NCBI GenBank assembly: GCA_963555705.1
Contig: OY743172.1
Location: forward strand, 17,979,446 to 18,043,445
Length of the DNA stretch: 64,000 nucleotides
Reading direction: 5' to 3'
Source: Ligustrum vulgare
Lineage: Eukaryota; Streptophyta; Magnoliopsida; Lamiales; Oleaceae
This document shows, piece by piece, positions 63,494 to 64,000 of this stretch (positions are counted from its first letter, which is position 1; each line of letters opens with the position of its first letter). Under the pieces are notes generated by a model that saw only the letters and a list, made by a program, of their open reading frames with translations, ran no database searches and was not told the origin of the DNA. Made by a program: the position numbers and the translations under genes.

Positions 63494-64000
63494 GCATTTT
63501 TTTTTTTTTTAAATCAATTGACAAGACAGTTTATATACTACATAAAAAGGCATGAAATGATTTTGACTTCAACAATTCCTTGTGCAATGATTATCATACA
63601 GTTTAAAATCGCTAAAGTTCTTGTTGGACTTGACATTTTATTTGCGAACTATTAATTAATTAACTAAACTTTAAAAAGTATTGTACAAATTTCTCTCAAT
63701 GTGTAACGGGGATTAGGAAATTCAGAATTCTAATACAGTTTGAACTTCCACAAAACTTTTACATTCTAGTCGCTACTTAAATCCAGACCCCGACAGGATT
63801 TGTTTTTACTTATCCAGCTAAGAATATCCAACTAAGAACTAAATGACAAATATCTGAATCATATCCATCTATGTGATTACACTAAACTATGCAAGTAAAT
63901 ATGAACACGCAAAAATAAAAAGATAAAATTGTAGGTGGCATGTGAAATACTACAGCATAAAAAAATGTTTTAATTGCAATAAATCTAAAGAGTCAGTTAT
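63494..64000. other. Intergenic AT-rich DNA
   Basis: No gene, repeat or known site recognised to the end of the window. Confidence 0.5.

Overview
The window is nuclear DNA from a flowering plant, most likely a eudicot. It shows a multi-exon plant gene with GT-AG introns, plant Ty3 and Ty1 LTR retrotransposons with tRNA primer sites, and a nuclear-type tRNA-Glu gene. The species cannot be named from the sequence.

Bases 111-18894 (+) carry the 3' 14 exons of a SPIRRIG/WDFY-type BEACH-domain gene, about 3,385 codons, with its 5' end outside the window. All splice phases join in one open frame through armadillo-like repeats, a ConA-like lectin domain, PH-BEACH, BEACH and WD40 repeats. Introns hold two copies of a repeat with a GTGC/GCAC hairpin near one end, and MITE-like pieces.

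Bases 20193-52801 are one old Ty3/Tat-type LTR retrotransposon (LTRs about 5% diverged, archaeal-type second RNase H, extra antisense ORF). Three later insertions have stretched it to 32.6 kb. Insert B (23068-31391) is a rearranged set of Ty3 pieces with an integrase-PPT-LTR-PBS-gag order. Insert C (35214-39630) is a 4.4 kb gag-protease-only element with TSD TCCTT. Insert D (41816-49895) is an 8.1 kb element with near-identical 1,609 bp LTRs and TSD CCTGG.

Bases 52802-57771 are mostly AT-rich intergenic DNA with a tRNA-Glu(TTC) gene on the minus strand. Bases 57772-63488 are a 5.7 kb Ty1/copia-type element E with identical 247 bp LTRs and TSD AAGAT.

The most unusual content is shared by D and E, which are otherwise unrelated. 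Neither has a recognisable gag-pol. Each carries, antisense to its LTRs, the same two-gene module: (1) a small protein that in copy D has a basic patch and Cys cluster resembling the nucleic-acid-binding proteins of Betaflexiviridae, and (2) an intronless LONELY GUY (LOG) cytokinin-activating enzyme. The modules also share TATA-like boxes, a hairpin with a compensatory base change, and a triple repeat downstream of LOG. The D copy looks intact. The E copy has lost the Cys-rich part of the first gene and the last 17 codons of LOG. I infer a mobile cytokinin/nucleic-acid-binding module, of viral or host origin, that has entered at least two LTR-element families. Its activity and origin are untested.
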